A stretch of DNA of 64,000 bases from an endosymbiont of Galathealinum brachiosum (GTDB lineage Bacteria; Pseudomonadota; Gammaproteobacteria; SZUA-229). Below, one piece after another: positions 8,279 through 20,638 of the stretch. Position numbers and translations under genes: made by a program. The stretch lies in NCBI GenBank assembly GCA_003349885.1, contig QFXC01000007.1, forward strand, positions 135,475 to 199,474, given 5' to 3'. Numbering within the stretch: the stretch's first letter is position 1; the number at the start of each line of letters is the position of its first letter. Under the pieces are notes generated by a model, which was given only the letters and a program-made list of their open reading frames with translations, searched no databases and was not told where the DNA came from.

Positions 8279-8558
8279 AGGCCTCAACTCTTTGTTTTAG
8301 TTTTTGTCCAGGTCGGAACGTTACAACTCTGCGGGCACAAATAGGTATTTCCTGCCCTGTTTTAGGATTTCGGCCCGGACGCTGAGTTTTATCTCTTAAT
8401 GTAAAGTTACCAAAACCTGAAAGTTTTACATTGTATGTATCTTCCAAAGCTTCTCGTACTTCTTCAAAAAACAGTTCAACCAACTCTTTGGCTTCTCGCT
8501 TGTTGAGACCTAACTCATCAAACAATCGCTCTGCCATATCGGCTTTGGTTAACGCCAT
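8259..8558 (-). CDS. ihfA: integration host factor subunit alpha
   Basis: 99 residues, the usual length. Opens [20 protein letters not shown] and contains the beta-arm segment with [18 protein letters not shown] and the Pro (RPGRNPKTG) that intercalates into DNA. It ends [15 protein letters not shown]. With IhfB it forms the heterodimer that bends DNA sharply in replication, recombination and sigma-54 transcription. It follows pheT by 2 bases, the common gammaproteobacterial order, and is co-transcribed with it. Confidence 0.97.
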   Translation of the reverse strand: MALTKADMAERLFDELGLNKREAKELVELFFEEVREALEDTYNVKLSGFGNFTLRDKTQRPGRNPKTGQEIPICARRVVTFRPGQKLKQRVEAYAGSQQ

Positions 8559-8560
8559 TT

Positions 8561-10933
8561 CTACTCCCGTAGTGTAGCACCATATTTGTCATTTAAGACG
8601 GTGATAATCTGGTTAATTTCTTTTTCCACGTCCTCTTCCGTAAGAGTGCTGGAAAATCCCTGTAAAATCAAGCCTAAAGCGACACTTTTTAGACCATCTT
8701 CTATATTAGTACCAGTATAGACGTCAAATAACAAAATTTCTTGGAATATTTCAGAAGTGACTGATTTAATTGACTTAACTAGATCTTCAACCGCTATTTC
8801 CTGTTTTACTAATACTGCCAGATCACGACGTACTTCAGGGAATTTAGAAAGCGGCTCAAATGCCGGCACAGAGCCCTCTAAGAGAGATTCCTGATCAACC
8901 TCGAAAACATAGACTATTGGGTCAATATCAAGTGTTTTCTGGGTATTTGGGTGTAAAGCACCTATCCATCCAATGGCTTTATTTTTCTTAAATATTTGTG
9001 CAGATTGCCCCGGATGCAGCGCTGAATGCTGTGCTTTTTCGAAAAGAACTTCATTTAGCCCTCCCATTGATAAAATGGCTTCAACATCCGATTTAGCGTC
9101 AAAAAAGTCAATTTTTCGCTCTTCTGCAGACCACTGTTCTGAAACAATAGTACCGGTTATTGCACCGGATATTTTTGCATTTTGAATCAGATCATCACCC
9201 TGTTTAACAAAGGTCAGGCCCGTTTCAAATAAACGCACTCTTGGCTGCTGGCGATTCAGGTTATGTGATACCGCTTTTAATAAACCGGGCCAGATACTGG
9301 TTCGCATTACAGACAGGTCTGATGATATCGGGTTAGCCAGCTTTACAGGTGCCAGATCAGGATCAATCGCTGCCTGCCACTTAGGGTCTACAAAACTATA
9401 ACTAATGGCTTCGTAGTAACCACGCTCAACCAGCACATCTTTAACTCTTTGCAACTTAATTTCGGCTTCTACCAGTGGTTTCATTGCTGGCTGGTAAGTA
9501 GGTAGCTTTCTAGGGATATTGTTATAACCGTGAATACGAATAATCTCTTCGATTAAATCGGCCTCAATAGCAATATCAAAGCGGAAGCTAGGTGCGGTTA
9601 CCATCCAGCCATCAGCATTCTTTTCTAACTGCATACCCAGTCTGTTTAATATCGACTCAACCTCAGCAGCATCAAACTCGATACCTAACATACGATTAAT
9701 TCGATCCAGACGTAATTGAATAGCTTCCCGTGCAGGTAAGTCGGCTTCACAGGATTGATCAACTACAGGGCCTGCCTGACCACCACAGATATCAATTAAC
9801 AGCTGCGTAGCACGCTCAAGTGCGATTATTGGTAATTCTGGGTCCACACCTCGTTCAAATCGATGAGATGAGTCTGTATGCATGCCGTATTCACGTGCTT
9901 TGCCAGCGATGGCCAGGGGATTGAAATGCGCTGATTCAAGAAATACATTTCTGGTGCTATCCGTTACACCACTTTTTTCACCGCCCATAATTCCTGCTAA
10001 TGCTAATGCCTGATTTTCATCTGTAATTAACAACGTATTTTCTGTGGCTTCAATTTCCTTACCATCAAGCAGTGTTACTTTTTCACCGATATTTGCCATG
10101 CGAACCTGTATGCTACCTTTCAATACATCCAGATCGAATGCATGCATAGGCTGCCCTAGCTCAAGCATGACAAAGTTAGTGACATCAACACAGGGCCCCA
10201 AACTACGAATACCTGCACGTCGTAGTTTTTCCACCATCCATAAAGGCGTAATAGCCTGAGTATTAACATCACGAACCACACGACCGGTGTAACGTGGACA
10301 AGCCTGAGTAGCACTTACATTTACTGCAAATGTATCATCTATGTCTACAGCCACTTTAGATACGTCTACTTCATTTATTTCACTTTTATATAAGGTAGCT
10401 ACTTCGCGGGCGACACCTGCAACACTTAAACAGTCAGCGCGATTAGGCGTTAAATCAACTTCAATGACCGTATCATTTAACTGTAGATACTCACGAATAT
10501 CTGTGCCTATCGGTGCATCATCCGGTAACTCCATTAAACCATCAGCCTGATCAGCTAAACCCATTTCTTTTTCAGAGCAAAGCATGCCAAATGATTCAAC
10601 ACCGCGTAATTTTGATTTTTTAATTTTAAAATCACCTGGCAGAACAGCACCAATCGTTGCACAGGCAACAACCAGACCTTCACGCACATTAGATGCACCA
10701 CAAACAATTTGCAGCTCTTCACTTCCCGCATCAACTTTACAAATATTTAACTTGTCAGCATCCGGGTGTTTTTCTACCGATGTCACACGTGCCACAACAA
10801 TATTAGTAAATTCACCAGCAGCCGGTTCTATGGAATCAACTTCCAGACCTGCCATGGTGATTGTTGCGCAAAATTCCTCTAAATCTGTCTGAGGATTAAC
10901 CCACTCGTGTAACCAGTTTTGTGAGATTTTCAT
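8561..10933 (-). CDS. pheT: phenylalanine--tRNA ligase beta subunit
   Basis: 790 residues, normal length. The order of domains is typical: N-terminal EMAP/tRNA-binding-like domain (about 40-150, with [13 protein letters not shown]), B3/4 editing domain (about 210-380, [14 protein letters not shown] [12 protein letters not shown]), B5 domain (400-470), and a C-terminal ferredoxin-like anticodon-binding domain (about 695-790, beginning [12 protein letters not shown]). With PheS it forms the alpha2beta2 enzyme that charges tRNA-Phe, the beta subunit carrying editing and tRNA binding. It lies 158 bases after pheS, with a degenerate repeat in between. Confidence 0.97.
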   Translation of the reverse strand: MKISQNWLHEWVNPQTDLEEFCATITMAGLEVDSIEPAAGEFTNIVVARVTSVEKHPDADKLNICKVDAGSEELQIVCGASNVREGLVVACATIGAVLPGDFKIKKSKLRGVESFGMLCSEKEMGLADQADGLMELPDDAPIGTDIREYLQLNDTVIEVDLTPNRADCLSVAGVAREVATLYKSEINEVDVSKVAVDIDDTFAVNVSATQACPRYTGRVVRDVNTQAITPLWMVEKLRRAGIRSLGPCVDVTNFVMLELGQPMHAFDLDVLKGSIQVRMANIGEKVTLLDGKEIEATENTLLITDENQALALAGIMGGEKSGVTDSTRNVFLESAHFNPLAIAGKAREYGMHTDSSHRFERGVDPELPIIALERATQLLIDICGGQAGPVVDQSCEADLPAREAIQLRLDRINRMLGIEFDAAEVESILNRLGMQLEKNADGWMVTAPSFRFDIAIEADLIEEIIRIHGYNNIPRKLPTYQPAMKPLVEAEIKLQRVKDVLVERGYYEAISYSFVDPKWQAAIDPDLAPVKLANPISSDLSVMRTSIWPGLLKAVSHNLNRQQPRVRLFETGLTFVKQGDDLIQNAKISGAITGTIVSEQWSAEERKIDFFDAKSDVEAILSMGGLNEVLFEKAQHSALHPGQSAQIFKKNKAIGWIGALHPNTQKTLDIDPIVYVFEVDQESLLEGSVPAFEPLSKFPEVRRDLAVLVKQEIAVEDLVKSIKSVTSEIFQEILLFDVYTGTNIEDGLKSVALGLILQGFSSTLTEEDVEKEINQIITVLNDKYGATLRE

Positions 10934-10961
10934 CTATTAAGCCTATTAATTATATTTTTAC

Positions 10962-11078
10962 TTCGTCATTCCCGAATGCTTCTGTCGAGGAGGACAATGT
11001 TTGTTTTGATTTTTATTTCGTTACTACGTATTTAAATTATTTAAAACACTGGATTACAGCCTTAGCAGGAATAACGAA
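10962..11078. repeat. degenerate palindromic intergenic repeat between pheS and pheT
   Basis: One end reads TTCGTCATTCCCGAATGC and the other CACTGGATTACAGCC...GGAATAACGAA, so the ends are inverted repeats of each other (CGTCATTCC/GGAATAACG). This matches the 'TCATTCCCGC...GGGAATGACGA' class of dispersed bacterial repeats. A related decayed end lies near 20803-20844. Confidence 0.6.
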
Positions 11079-11091
11079 ACATTATTTCTAT

Positions 11092-12132
<1,041 letters not shown>

Positions 12133-12163
12133 TTATTTTGTTTAATCTTTTTATTACACCGCT

Positions 12164-12190
12164 CGTCAGCTAAAGCCAACTCCTACAACA
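12164..12190 (-). repeat. REP-like repeat, TGTAGGAGTTGGCTTTAGCTGACG type
   Basis: Read on the minus strand the sequence is TGTAGGAGTTGGCTTTAGC followed by TGACG. Related copies occur at 18564-18615 (paired, inverted), 22577-22606 and 61643-61667. It resembles the 'TGTAGGAGC...GCGA' REP sequences of Pseudomonas and relatives. Confidence 0.6.
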
Positions 12191-12231
12191 GGAATAATCT
12201 TCAACTTTAAACTGGGCATAATGTATCAATA

Positions 12232-12268
12232 AAAAAAAAGGGAAAGACCACGGCCTTTCCCTTTTTTA
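12232..12268 (-). terminator. strong intrinsic terminator after rplT
   Basis: On the minus strand: GGGAAAGGCC, a short loop, GGTCTTTCCC, then nine T. The stem is about 10 bp with one G-T pair. It sits 40 bases past the rplT stop and upstream of pheS. A-rich sequence before it means it could also work in the other direction. Confidence 0.85.
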
Positions 12269-12309
12269 GATTAGATTTAATTTAGTTTAAAAACTAAATA
12301 ATTCTAATT

Positions 12310-12675
12310 TTAGGCTTCTTTTGCCAGGCCAGCTTTTGCTGCTTCAACCAATTGACCAAATGCTTCAATATCGTGAACTGCCATGTCAGCTAATACCTTA
12401 CGGTCAAGACTAATTTCAGCCTTGCTTAAACCGTTAATGAAACGGCTGTAAGACATATCAAACATACGCGCTGCTGCATTAATACGTGTGATCCATAATT
12501 TACGGAATTCACGTTTTTTAACACGACGGTCACGGTATGCATATTGACCCGCTTTAATAACAGCCTGATGGGCTACACGATAAACACGACTACGTGCTCC
12601 GTAATAACCTTTAGCCTTCTTCATTACTTTCTTGTGAGCGGCTCTAGCCTGAACTCCACGTTTAACTCTTGCCAT
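12310..12675 (-). CDS. rplT: 50S ribosomal protein L20
   Basis: 121 residues, the normal length within a few residues. Opens [20 protein letters not shown] and contains [18 protein letters not shown] and [22 protein letters not shown], all hallmark L20 sequences. It binds 23S rRNA early in 50S assembly; in relatives it also represses translation of the infC-rpmI-rplT mRNA. It follows rpmI by 11 bases and ends before a strong terminator. Confidence 0.98.
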   Translation of the reverse strand: MARVKRGVQARAAHKKVMKKAKGYYGARSRVYRVAHQAVIKAGQYAYRDRRVKKREFRKLWITRINAAARMFDMSYSRFINGLSKAEISLDRKVLADMAVHDIEAFGQLVEAAKAGLAKEA

Positions 12676-12686
12676 TATTCAGACTC

Positions 12687-12884
12687 CTATACGTAAGGTA
12701 ACATGCGGCTAACCATGCGAGCATCGCACTTAGCTACTTGTGAAGGTTCACGTAAATGACGCTTACGTTTAGTCGATTTTTTGGTCAAGATATGACGACG
12801 GAAAGACTTGCCACGTTTGTAGCCGCCTGAACCGTTTTTGCGGAAACGCTTTGCAGCACCGCGATTTGTTTTCATCTTAGGCAT
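12687..12884 (-). CDS. rpmI: 50S ribosomal protein L35
   Basis: 65 residues when started at [14 protein letters not shown] (12884); an in-frame ATG four codons upstream is less likely because family members begin with MPKMKT. The rest ([25 protein letters not shown]) is typical of L35. It is a component of the 50S subunit. It lies between infC and rplT in the usual order, although the gap from infC (about 245 bases) is unusually long. Confidence 0.96.
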   Translation of the reverse strand: MPKMKTNRGAAKRFRKNGSGGYKRGKSFRRHILTKKSTKRKRHLREPSQVAKCDARMVSRMLPYV

Positions 12885-13130
12885 TATTTGCTCCAAAATA
12901 ATTCTTAAAAAGTACCCAGTACCAACTAAGCATTAATGCTTAACGGCTTGAGGGTGATTATTTCCGGTTTTTACTACTTCGTAGTGTGTAACCTGGTAAA
13001 CACTTTTGTCACCACAGAGACACAAAGATTACAGAGTTTTATTTTTGCTATCTGACTATGCCTGATAACAAAATAATATCTGAGTTCTTCGTACCTCTAT
13101 GACAATAAAATCTTTTAAGCTCTGACTAAA

Positions 13131-13658
13131 TTAAGCCTTGGCCTTCTTAGGTGACATCATCATCACCATCTGTCGACCTTCCATTTTTGGCATCTGATCT
13201 ACAACACCAATTTCATCAAGGTCGCCAGCAACGCGCTTTAATAAATCTAAACCCAGCTCCTGGTGTGCAAACTCACGACCACGGTAACGCAGTGTTACTT
13301 TGATCTTATCGCCCTTTTCCATGAACTCACGTAATTTTCTGACCTTAGTCTGATAATCACCTTCTTCAGTACGGGGACGGAATTTAATTTCCTTCACCTG
13401 CACCTGCTTGGTTTTCTTCTTATTCGCGTTTTTCTGCTTCTTCGCTTCAAACTTAAATTTGCCGTAATCCATGATTCGGCAAACGGGAGGTTTCGCATTT
13501 GGTGATACTTCAACCAAATCCAGGCCTGAGGCACTTGCTTTTGCTATTGCATCTGCAGGTGTCATAATGCCGAGCTGCTCTCCTTCATCATCAATTACCC
13601 GAACTTGAGGGTAGTCAATCTTGTCATTTATGAGAGTTTTTTTCTTATCAGCTGCGAT
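13131..13658 (-). CDS. infC: translation initiation factor IF-3, ATC start
   Basis: The start I choose is an ATC at 13658-13656, giving 175 residues, close to the usual 180. A GGAGG lies 8 bases before it and an in-frame TAA lies two codons before it, so no upstream start is possible; the first ATG (13565) would delete the conserved N-terminal [22 protein letters not shown] segment. Rare ATT/ATC/ATA starts are known for infC, where IF-3 discriminates against its own start codon and so limits its own synthesis. The C-terminal domain has [18 protein letters not shown]. Lies 46 bases after thrS. Confidence 0.93.
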   Translation of the reverse strand: MAADKKKTLINDKIDYPQVRVIDDEGEQLGIMTPADAIAKASASGLDLVEVSPNAKPPVCRIMDYGKFKFEAKKQKNANKKKTKQVQVKEIKFRPRTEEGDYQTKVRKLREFMEKGDKIKVTLRYRGREFAHQELGLDLLKRVAGDLDEIGVVDQMPKMEGRQMVMMMSPKKAKA

Positions 13659-13704
13659 GTTTTATTCCTCCGAAATAGCGTGTCGTGATTCTCAAAAGCA
13701 TCTA

Positions 13705-15612
13705 TCAATTGCGATTAGCAATTTCATTAGCAAGATGGTCAGCAAAAGCTTCTACGCCCATACTGCCCAGATCCTCACCACTTCGAGAACGCACGGCTAC
13801 ACTTTCTGTTTCTAATTCACGGTCCCCAATTACCAACATGTAGGGAACACGCGCTAAAGTATGCTCGCGGATTTTAAAGCCTACCTTCTCATTTCTCAAG
13901 TCCGACTTGACCTTAAATCCACGTTTATGCAATATTTCTTCAACTTTTTGGGCAAAATCGGCCTGTTTGTCCGTAATGTTCATAATTACGGCATGTTGAG
14001 GGCTCAACCAGAGCGGAAATTTGCCTTCATAATGTTCGATCAAAATACCGATAAATCGCTCAACCGAACCCAGAATTGCTCGATGTAACATCACCGGCAC
14101 TTCACGATTTCCGTCTTCAGCCACATATTGAGCATCTAATCTACCCGGCATTGAGAAATCAACCTGCAAAGTACCACACTGCCAGCCACGTTCCAGACAA
14201 TCTTTCAAAGTGAATTCAATTTTCGGCCCATAAAAGGCTCCCTCACCCGGCTGCAATATATATTCAATACCTTTTGCTTCTAAGGCTTCTTTTAATGCCT
14301 TTTCCGCCTGATCCCATACTTCATCGGAACCAACTCGTTCTTCAGGGCGTGTAGACAGGGCAATAACAATATTGTCAAAACCGAAATCTTTATATACGTC
14401 ATAAGTCAGGTCAATAAAGTCTGATACCTCACTTTGAACCTGATCAACTGTACAGAAGATATGCGCATCATCCTGCACAAAGTTTCTAACCCGCATCAAA
14501 CCATGCAATGTACCTGAGGGCTCATTACGATGGCACGAACCAAATTCAGCTAAACGCAAAGGAAGGTCACGATAAGATTTCAAACCCTGGTTAAACACCT
14601 GAATATGACAAGGGCAGTTCATTGGTTTAACTGCATAATCTCTGTTTTCAGAGTGAGTGGTAAACATCATGTCACTGAATTTATCCCAGTGCCCTGATTT
14701 TTCCCATAATGTACGATCAACTAACTGAGGTGTATTTATTTCCTGATAATCATGGTCACGCAATCGGTCACGAATATAATCCTGAATCGTTAAATTTAAA
14801 TCCCAGCCATCCTTATGCCAGAAAACCATACCTGGCGCTTCTTCCTGCATATGAAACATATTAAGCGCTTTACCAATTTTACGGTGATCACGTTTTTCCG
14901 CTTCTTCAATACGCTTTAAATACGCTTTAAGCTGTTTTTTATCAGGCCATGCCGTGCCATAAATACGCTGCAGCATTTTGTTTTTTGAATCACCACGCCA
15001 GTACGCACCTGCAAGCTTAGTTAATTTAAAGGCTTTAATTTTTCCAGTACTGGGAACATGAGGGCCACGGCATAAGTCAGTAAATTCACCCTGCGTATAT
15101 AATGACAGGTCATCATCACCGGGCAGATCCTGAACAATTTCCGCTTTATACTCTTCGCCCAGATCTCGAAAATATTTAACCGCTTCATCACGTGCCATAG
15201 TCGAACGCGTAATGGTGAAATTTTCTTTCACCAGCTCGCTCATTTTCTTTTCAATTTTAATCAGGTCGTCCGGGCCAAAATTTTCTTCATAATCGATGTC
15301 GTAAAAGAAACCATCATCAATAACTGGACCAATCGTAATCTGCGCGCTGGGGTAAAGCACTTTAACTGCCTGAGATAATAAATGAGCCGTGGAATGGCGA
15401 ATAATATCCAGCCCTTCTTCATTTTTGTCAGTGATAATTGCCAGACTGGAATCATCATTCATCACATATGATGCATCGACCAGCTCATCATTCACCTTTC
15501 CAGCTAAAGTAGCTTTAGCTAAACCCGGGCCAATTTCAGCCGCGACATCATATACGGAAACAGGGGATGAGAAAGTACGCTGACTACCGTCAGGCAAAGT
15601 AATAACAGGCAT
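13705..15612 (-). CDS. thrS: threonine--tRNA ligase
   Basis: 635 residues, normal length. An N-terminal TGS domain (1-60, [13 protein letters not shown]) is followed by the editing domain with [12 protein letters not shown], then the class II core with the zinc-binding [21 protein letters not shown] and [21 protein letters not shown], and a C-terminal anticodon-binding domain. It charges tRNA-Thr and edits mischarged serine. The ATG at 15612 has AGGAG 8-9 bases upstream. It heads the thrS-infC-rpmI-rplT cluster. Confidence 0.98.
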   Translation of the reverse strand: MPVITLPDGSQRTFSSPVSVYDVAAEIGPGLAKATLAGKVNDELVDASYVMNDDSSLAIITDKNEEGLDIIRHSTAHLLSQAVKVLYPSAQITIGPVIDDGFFYDIDYEENFGPDDLIKIEKKMSELVKENFTITRSTMARDEAVKYFRDLGEEYKAEIVQDLPGDDDLSLYTQGEFTDLCRGPHVPSTGKIKAFKLTKLAGAYWRGDSKNKMLQRIYGTAWPDKKQLKAYLKRIEEAEKRDHRKIGKALNMFHMQEEAPGMVFWHKDGWDLNLTIQDYIRDRLRDHDYQEINTPQLVDRTLWEKSGHWDKFSDMMFTTHSENRDYAVKPMNCPCHIQVFNQGLKSYRDLPLRLAEFGSCHRNEPSGTLHGLMRVRNFVQDDAHIFCTVDQVQSEVSDFIDLTYDVYKDFGFDNIVIALSTRPEERVGSDEVWDQAEKALKEALEAKGIEYILQPGEGAFYGPKIEFTLKDCLERGWQCGTLQVDFSMPGRLDAQYVAEDGNREVPVMLHRAILGSVERFIGILIEHYEGKFPLWLSPQHAVIMNITDKQADFAQKVEEILHKRGFKVKSDLRNEKVGFKIREHTLARVPYMLVIGDRELETESVAVRSRSGEDLGSMGVEAFADHLANEIANRN

Positions 15613-15863
15613 TGTGTGCTCCTGGTTTCAGAGGTGACCCATACGTAAGGCCACATGTTTTATTTAATCACCCATACTAGAGGCTGATTAAACAGGGTTA
15701 ATAAGTAATTTGATGCGCAGATTCTAGCCAGACTGACTATAGATTACAATTGAATTTTCAGTGATTTAAGCCGATGCTATCCGAAGAAAGCAAACAACCT
15801 GATTTGAATAGATAAACAATATAGTTTTCAAGGCCCTGTTCAGTATAAATAAGACCTTAAAAA

Positions 15864-16553
15864 TTAGTAATTACCACCCCAGCTTTCCTTTTTCTTCCAG
15901 CGAATACGAGTCAGTATAATTCCAAAGACCAGGCTACCGATAGAAACAGCCGCACCAATCATAAACCATTGCTTTATATTATGATCACCAAGAATAAGGT
16001 TCTCCTGAGTGAGATCTTCTACTTTAGACTCAGCACTCACCAACTCCTGCTTTAACTGCTCATTTTCATCCGCTATACGAATAGGGTCAGATGCATTTTT
16101 ACGTAAGCTGGCCAAAGTATTCTGCAGATTTTTTATTTTATTTTCTAACTGTGTTTGAATATTTTCTAACTCGCTGTTATGACGCTGGCTTTCAGTTAGC
16201 TGTTTTTTTATCTCGCCCTGCTTTGCTTTAATAGACTGAATTTTCTTTTTAGCACTTACCATCTGCTCACGAGCACTTTTATTTGTCATCAATAACCGTG
16301 TTTCTACCCAGCCTGTTTTAGAGCTGTCATTAACAGGCACAACCAGAGCGTGTTTTTTATCATCGGTAAATTCGACAATTTCAAGCGCTACGCCACTGTT
16401 TAAAAACTTGAGAATTTTGTGTCCGGTAGTAACACCTGAGCGCATAGGAATAGTAAGTTCATCACTTACATACTGTATGGTAGTAGCCGATAGTGTTGTA
16501 ACTGAAAATAATACGTAGATAGATAGTATAGATATATATAGCTGTTTCTTCAT
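15864..16553 (-). CDS. YgiM-like SH3-domain protein with C-terminal membrane anchor
   Basis: 229 residues. Signal peptide (1-23), a bacterial SH3 domain (about 25-95: YVSDELTIPMRSG, GWVETRLLM), a long coiled coil (about 100-190, rich in Gln, Glu, Lys), a transmembrane helix (about 196-217, WFMIGAAVSIGSLVFGIIL) and a short basic cytoplasmic tail. This is the layout of the TIGR04211/YgiM family. The SH3 domain should face the periplasm, where it may contact peptidoglycan; the exact role is not established. Confidence 0.88.
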   Translation of the reverse strand: MKKQLYISILSIYVLFSVTTLSATTIQYVSDELTIPMRSGVTTGHKILKFLNSGVALEIVEFTDDKKHALVVPVNDSSKTGWVETRLLMTNKSAREQMVSAKKKIQSIKAKQGEIKKQLTESQRHNSELENIQTQLENKIKNLQNTLASLRKNASDPIRIADENEQLKQELVSAESKVEDLTQENLILGDHNIKQWFMIGAAVSIGSLVFGIILTRIRWKKKESWGGNY

Positions 16554-16724
16554 TTCGCGAGTTTCAATGTTAAATTTTAATGTCTAATTTACAATAAAGT
16601 GAGAGGAATTGAAAATGTGAAGTTTGGTATTGAGCTATAAATCACATATGACGGGTTATACCACGTGATTTATTCGCCTGTTCATAGCCACAAACGTACT
16701 TAATGATGAAGCCATAAAAAAATT

Positions 16725-16800
16725 TGGTGCACCCTGTTGGACTTGAACCAACGACTTCTTCCATGTCATGGAAGCACTCTACCAACTGAGTTAAGGGTGC
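16725..16800 (-). tRNA. tRNA-Val (GAC)
   Basis: Acceptor GCACCCT/AGGGTGC, D-arm ACTC/GAGT, anticodon stem CTTCC/GGAAG with loop ATGACAT (anticodon GAC), T-arm GTTGG/CCAAC and encoded CCA. Upstream, TTGCAT and TAATAT spaced by 16 bases followed by a GC-rich stretch could be the promoter. Confidence 0.96.
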
Positions 16801-16938
16801 ATATCAGGTTTTATACTGCCTGAAGAGGCGTGAATATTACTGAATGTTACACAGAATGCAAGTTTCACTCACACCGACATAATTCAGCTAACGGACATGA
16901 GTTAAAGCTCACCCCTACAGAAAATAACAACAAACACT

Positions 16939-17283
16939 CTACCCCGGTGGCCAGGTCATCTGACGTTTACCCATTACATGTAAATGAATATGGTGCACCG
17001 TCTGACCACCATCATCATTACAGTTCATAACACAGCGGTAACCTGACTCATCCATGCCTTCCTGTTTTGCGATTGTTTTAGCGGCAAGAAACAACTTACC
17101 AACCAATGATGCATCTTCAGGCTGAAAATCATTAATGGTAGAAATATGCTTTTTAGGTATAACCAGAAAATGCACAGGCGCTTGCGGACTTAAATCTCTA
17201 AATGCCAGCACATCATCGTCCTGATAAACAATATCACCCGGAATATCACCACTTACAATTTTACAGAAAATGCAGTCGCTCAT
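16939..17283 (-). CDS. hinT: HIT-family purine nucleoside phosphoramidase
   Basis: 114 residues, the usual length. It begins CIFCKIVSGDIP with the zinc-ligand-like CxxC and carries the catalytic HHIHLHVMG triad near the C-terminus. HinT-type enzymes hydrolyse AMP-lysine and related phosphoramidates and aminoacyl adenylates in the cytoplasm. It stands alone between tRNA-Val and a low-complexity hypothetical gene. Confidence 0.93.
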   Translation of the reverse strand: MSDCIFCKIVSGDIPGDIVYQDDDVLAFRDLSPQAPVHFLVIPKKHISTINDFQPEDASLVGKLFLAAKTIAKQEGMDESGYRCVMNCNDDGGQTVHHIHLHVMGKRQMTWPPG

Positions 17284-17394
17284 TATTTCTATCCTGTTTT
17301 AAAAGAATTTAGTAATTATATAGGAAAGTAATTAGGAGTATTGAATGTAATAACATCAAAGATGCATTGATAAGATTTCAAATCAGCTCATTAT

Positions 17395-17832
17395 TTAAAC
17401 AAACGTATCTATAATTCCAGATACCTGACGCTGCTGATTATTAGCAGGCACAATATCTTCATTTTCCTGAAAGGTTTGAATAGCCTGTTGTGCAGTAACT
17501 CTACGGTTATCAGGCTGGCCCGATGGCTGCTGATTTGAAGAAGGTGTAAAAAGGTTAGAAGTCGATTCTCTGCTTTCAACTCGTCGAGTCTCAGATGAAA
17601 GCACTTCACCATTTATAACTCTTGATGTTTCTGCGTTGGGGCGTGTTCTCTGGGTATTTTCAGAGCGCGCCTGATCCTGATTACGTTGATTCTCCGCAGA
17701 GGAATTTTCACGGGCACGGTTATTTCCAGCAGACGACTGTTGCTGCGACTCTTGCTGCTGGCGTTGTCTGGCAGATTCGACAGAGGCTGTTGAATCAAAC
17801 CGTTGAGTTAAACCGGATAGTGCGATTTCCAT
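17395..17832 (-). CDS. low-complexity Gln/Ser/Arg-rich protein
   Basis: 145 residues. The first 15 residues (MEIALSGLTQRFDST) look ordered; the middle is a disordered stretch rich in Q, N, R, S and E (RQRQQQESQQQSS and NQRNQDQARSENTQR). The C-terminal 35 residues (AQQAIQTFQENEDIVP, ISGIIDTFV-like SGIIDTFV) look ordered again, with an amphipathic helix. There is no signal peptide. I do not recognise the family. Codon use is normal, which argues it is real. Confidence 0.6.
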   Translation of the reverse strand: MEIALSGLTQRFDSTASVESARQRQQQESQQQSSAGNNRARENSSAENQRNQDQARSENTQRTRPNAETSRVINGEVLSSETRRVESRESTSNLFTPSSNQQPSGQPDNRRVTAQQAIQTFQENEDIVPANNQQRQVSGIIDTFV

Positions 17833-17925
17833 TTATCGATCTTCATTTGGGAATCACATAAGTATAGCAAGCAAATGCGGCAATAATGAACCACAAGTCG
17901 GAAGTTTTATGCCGCTACAAAGGTA

Positions 17926-18525
17926 TTATAATAATTTCTGACGCCCACTAAATGCATGCGCCAACGTTCCACCATCGATATACTCCAGCTCACCACCTAG
18001 CGGTATGCCGTGGGCCAGACGAGTTGATACCACCTGATATTCTGCAGCCATTTCGGAGATATAATGCGCTGTGGTCTCACCTTCCACTGTTGGGTTGGTC
18101 GCCAGAATTAACTCTTTAACTCCACCTTCTTTAAGCCGTTCTTCCAGCAAACCCAAACCAAGCTCAGCTGGGCCAATTCCATCTAATGGTGAAAGATGCC
18201 CCATCAAAACGAAATATTTTCCGTTAAAATCGGCCGCCTGATTGATCGCCAGAACATCAGAAGGGGTTTCTACAATACAAAGTAATTCATCATTGCGACG
18301 GCTATCACTGCAGTAACCGCATATTTCAGTTTCAGATAAAGTACGACATTGAGAGCAGTGACCGATATGATCAACAGCCTGTTGAAGTGAGTCCGACAAA
18401 ATAGAAGCACCTTTTCGATCACGCTCCAGTAAATGGAACGCCATTCGCTGTGCCGATTTTGGACCTACACCGGGCAGACAGCGTAGTGCTTCAATAAGTT
18501 GTAAGAGTAAGGGGGACTGGCTCAT
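17926..18525 (-). CDS. recR: recombination mediator RecR
   Basis: 199 residues, normal length. A helix-hairpin-helix ([20 protein letters not shown]), a four-Cys zinc finger ([16 protein letters not shown]) and a Toprim domain ([27 protein letters not shown]) appear in the usual order. It acts with RecF and RecO in loading RecA at gaps. It lies downstream of ybaB and dnaX in the classic dnaX-ybaB-recR order, separated from ybaB by an inverted REP-like pair. Confidence 0.97.
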   Translation of the reverse strand: MSQSPLLLQLIEALRCLPGVGPKSAQRMAFHLLERDRKGASILSDSLQQAVDHIGHCSQCRTLSETEICGYCSDSRRNDELLCIVETPSDVLAINQAADFNGKYFVLMGHLSPLDGIGPAELGLGLLEERLKEGGVKELILATNPTVEGETTAHYISEMAAEYQVVSTRLAHGIPLGGELEYIDGGTLAHAFSGRQKLL

Positions 18526-18563
18526 TTTAATATTGTTTTAGAATATGATTAACCGAACGTAAA

Positions 18564-18615
18564 TCGCGAGCTAAAGCTCTCTCCTACAACCTGTAGAAAT
18601 TAGCTTTAGCTGGCA
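18564..18615. repeat. paired inverted REP-like repeats
   Basis: Two related copies in opposite orientation: GCGAGCTAAAGCTCTCTCC-TACAAC, then CTGTAGAAATTAGCTTTAGC-TGGC. This is the BIME-like arrangement of the TGTAGGAG...TTTAGCTG family. It sits between ybaB and recR. Confidence 0.65.
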
Positions 18616-18638
18616 ATTTCAAACAAACAAAAGTCTGC

Positions 18639-18962
18639 TTAAAATGGAAGTTTCATTCCACCAGGCAGATTCATGCCTGATGTCACACCCGACATTTTTT
18701 CAGATGATGTTGCTTCGATTTTTCGAACCGCATCATTCACTGCCGCTGCTAATAAATCTTCTATCATGTCTTTATCGTCTTCCATCAGGCTGTCATCCAG
18801 CTCAACACGACGCACTTCATGGCGACCATTCATGGTTACTTTAACCATGCCACCACCAGACTGTCCTTCCACTTCCATATTGGCGATTTCTTCCTGCGCT
18901 TTTTGCATGTCAGCCTGCATTTTTTGCGCCTGCTTCATCATGTTGCCTAAGCCACCTTTCAT
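18639..18962 (-). CDS. ybaB: nucleoid-associated protein, YbaB/EbfC family
   Basis: 107 residues, normal length. Opens [19 protein letters not shown] and has the conserved [20 protein letters not shown] core. It forms dimers that bind DNA without strong sequence preference. It lies 17 bases after dnaX and upstream of recR, the standard order. Confidence 0.95.
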   Translation of the reverse strand: MKGGLGNMMKQAQKMQADMQKAQEEIANMEVEGQSGGGMVKVTMNGRHEVRRVELDDSLMEDDKDMIEDLLAAAVNDAVRKIEATSSEKMSGVTSGMNLPGGMKLPF

Positions 18963-18979
18963 CTCTCTTCTCTCTCGTA

Positions 18980-20638
18980 TTAACTATTGTTTATGGGTTT
19001 CACCGAGTTTGGAACAACCTCGGCATTAAAATTCTCTTTCAGTGCCTGCACCATTGGATCCTGCTGTATCGTATCCTCTGCAGACTGCTGTCGCTCAGCG
19101 GTATTTCGCGCGGTTGTTTTAGCCGGTGATTCAACCTGCTGAGCGCCTAGTTCTATATGTAATTTTAGCTTTTGCTGAAGACTTGCACAAAGAGCCTCCT
19201 CCAGCTTTTTCAGCATTACCGGATTGAGTAACTGCTCATTTTCCTTATTTAACGTAAGATTCACCTCCGTAGATGTTTTCTCACGTAACGTACAGTTTAC
19301 CGCTAGCTGCTTCACCATTCCACGTAGATTAAGCGCCTCAACCAGACCCGCCCAGTTGCCATCAAATTGAGCAACCAAAGTCGGTGCACTGACGGCAGGT
19401 GCAGATGGAGCGGCTTGCTGAATAACTTCAGGCGCACTAACAGGAGACACTACCTGTTGTGCTGCTGTCGAAGCAGCAGGTGCTGACGATTGAGGCGCTG
19501 CAGTTTGTGATACAGCGGCCGCAACAGAAGCTGACTGACTAGCACGTCCTTCCAGAGTAGGCTTGAAGGCCAGCATTCTTAACAATGCCATTTCCAGCCC
19601 ACCCCGTGGATCGGGCGCCAGTGGTAAATCTCTACGCCCGATTAAACCAACCTGATAAAAAAGCTGTATATCTTCTGAACTCACCTGTGTTGCCAGCTGC
19701 TGCAAAGCTTCCCTATCAACCAGATTTTCATCAACCGCTTCAGGTACTTTCTGTGCCAGCGCCATCTGATGCAACATCGCTAATAACTCAGCTAACACAT
19801 TGGCATAATCCGGACTTAAATCTGATAATTCTTCAACATGCTTCATTACTAAAGCCGCGTCATTAGCAACCAGTGCTTTCAGAATATGCATAACCCGGTC
19901 ACGTGAAACCGTTCCCAGCATAGCCTGCACTTCAGCCTGCTCAAGTTTGCCGCCACCAAAAGCAATCGCTTGATCTAGCAAACTCAGAGCATCACGCATT
20001 GAACCATCTGCACCATGTGCCAGAAGACGAACCGAAGCATCATCAAATGCCACCGACTCCTGCTGCAATATAAACTTGAGATGCCCGTCAATCAGTGAGA
20101 TTGGCATACGCTTAAGATTGAACTGCAGGCAGCGGGATAAAATAGTAACCGGTAGTTTCTGTGGATCAGTCGTCGCCAGCAAAAATTTAACATGTGGCGG
20201 TGGCTCTTCCAGTGTTTTCAACAACGCATTAAAACTGTGCCCTGATAACATATGTACTTCATCTATCAGGTAAACTTTAAAACGACCATGAGTCGGCGCA
20301 TATTGCACATTATCAAGTAACTCACGGGTGTCTTCTACTTTGGTACGAGAAGCCGCATCCACTTCAATCAGGTCAATAAATCGACCTTCAGCAATCGCTT
20401 TACAGGCACCACACTCACCGCAAGGTTTTGAAGTAATGCCGGTTTCGCAATTCAGCGATTTGGCAAAAATTCGAGCAATCGTTGTTTTACCCACACCCCG
20501 CGTACCTGTAAACAAGTATGCATGATGCAAACGATCTTCATCCAGAGCATTAATCAGGGCGCGGAGTATATGCTCCTGACCCACCATTTCAGTAAAGTTG
20601 CCGGGCCGCCATTTGCGTGCAAGTACCTGATAGCTCAT
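18980..20638 (-). CDS. dnaX: DNA polymerase III subunit tau/gamma
   Basis: 552 residues, shorter than the 643 of E. coli tau but longer than gamma. The AAA+ clamp-loader core occupies about 1-370: Walker [10 protein letters not shown], the zinc-binding C-CGECGAC set, DEVHMLS (Walker B) and the SRC sensor (TILSRCLQF). A Pro/Ala/Gln-rich linker (about 370-425) leads to a C-terminal part (about 425-552) expected to contact DnaB and the polymerase. I see no obvious A-AAA-AAG slippery site, so I cannot say whether a gamma form is made by frameshift. Confidence 0.96.
   Translation of the reverse strand: MSYQVLARKWRPGNFTEMVGQEHILRALINALDEDRLHHAYLFTGTRGVGKTTIARIFAKSLNCETGITSKPCGECGACKAIAEGRFIDLIEVDAASRTKVEDTRELLDNVQYAPTHGRFKVYLIDEVHMLSGHSFNALLKTLEEPPPHVKFLLATTDPQKLPVTILSRCLQFNLKRMPISLIDGHLKFILQQESVAFDDASVRLLAHGADGSMRDALSLLDQAIAFGGGKLEQAEVQAMLGTVSRDRVMHILKALVANDAALVMKHVEELSDLSPDYANVLAELLAMLHQMALAQKVPEAVDENLVDREALQQLATQVSSEDIQLFYQVGLIGRRDLPLAPDPRGGLEMALLRMLAFKPTLEGRASQSASVAAAVSQTAAPQSSAPAASTAAQQVVSPVSAPEVIQQAAPSAPAVSAPTLVAQFDGNWAGLVEALNLRGMVKQLAVNCTLREKTSTEVNLTLNKENEQLLNPVMLKKLEEALCASLQQKLKLHIELGAQQVESPAKTTARNTAERQQSAEDTIQQDPMVQALKENFNAEVVPNSVKPINNS

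Noticed and set aside
18980..20638. Programmed frameshift in dnaX
   Set aside because: I looked for an A-AAA-AAG slippery site on the coding strand and did not find one.
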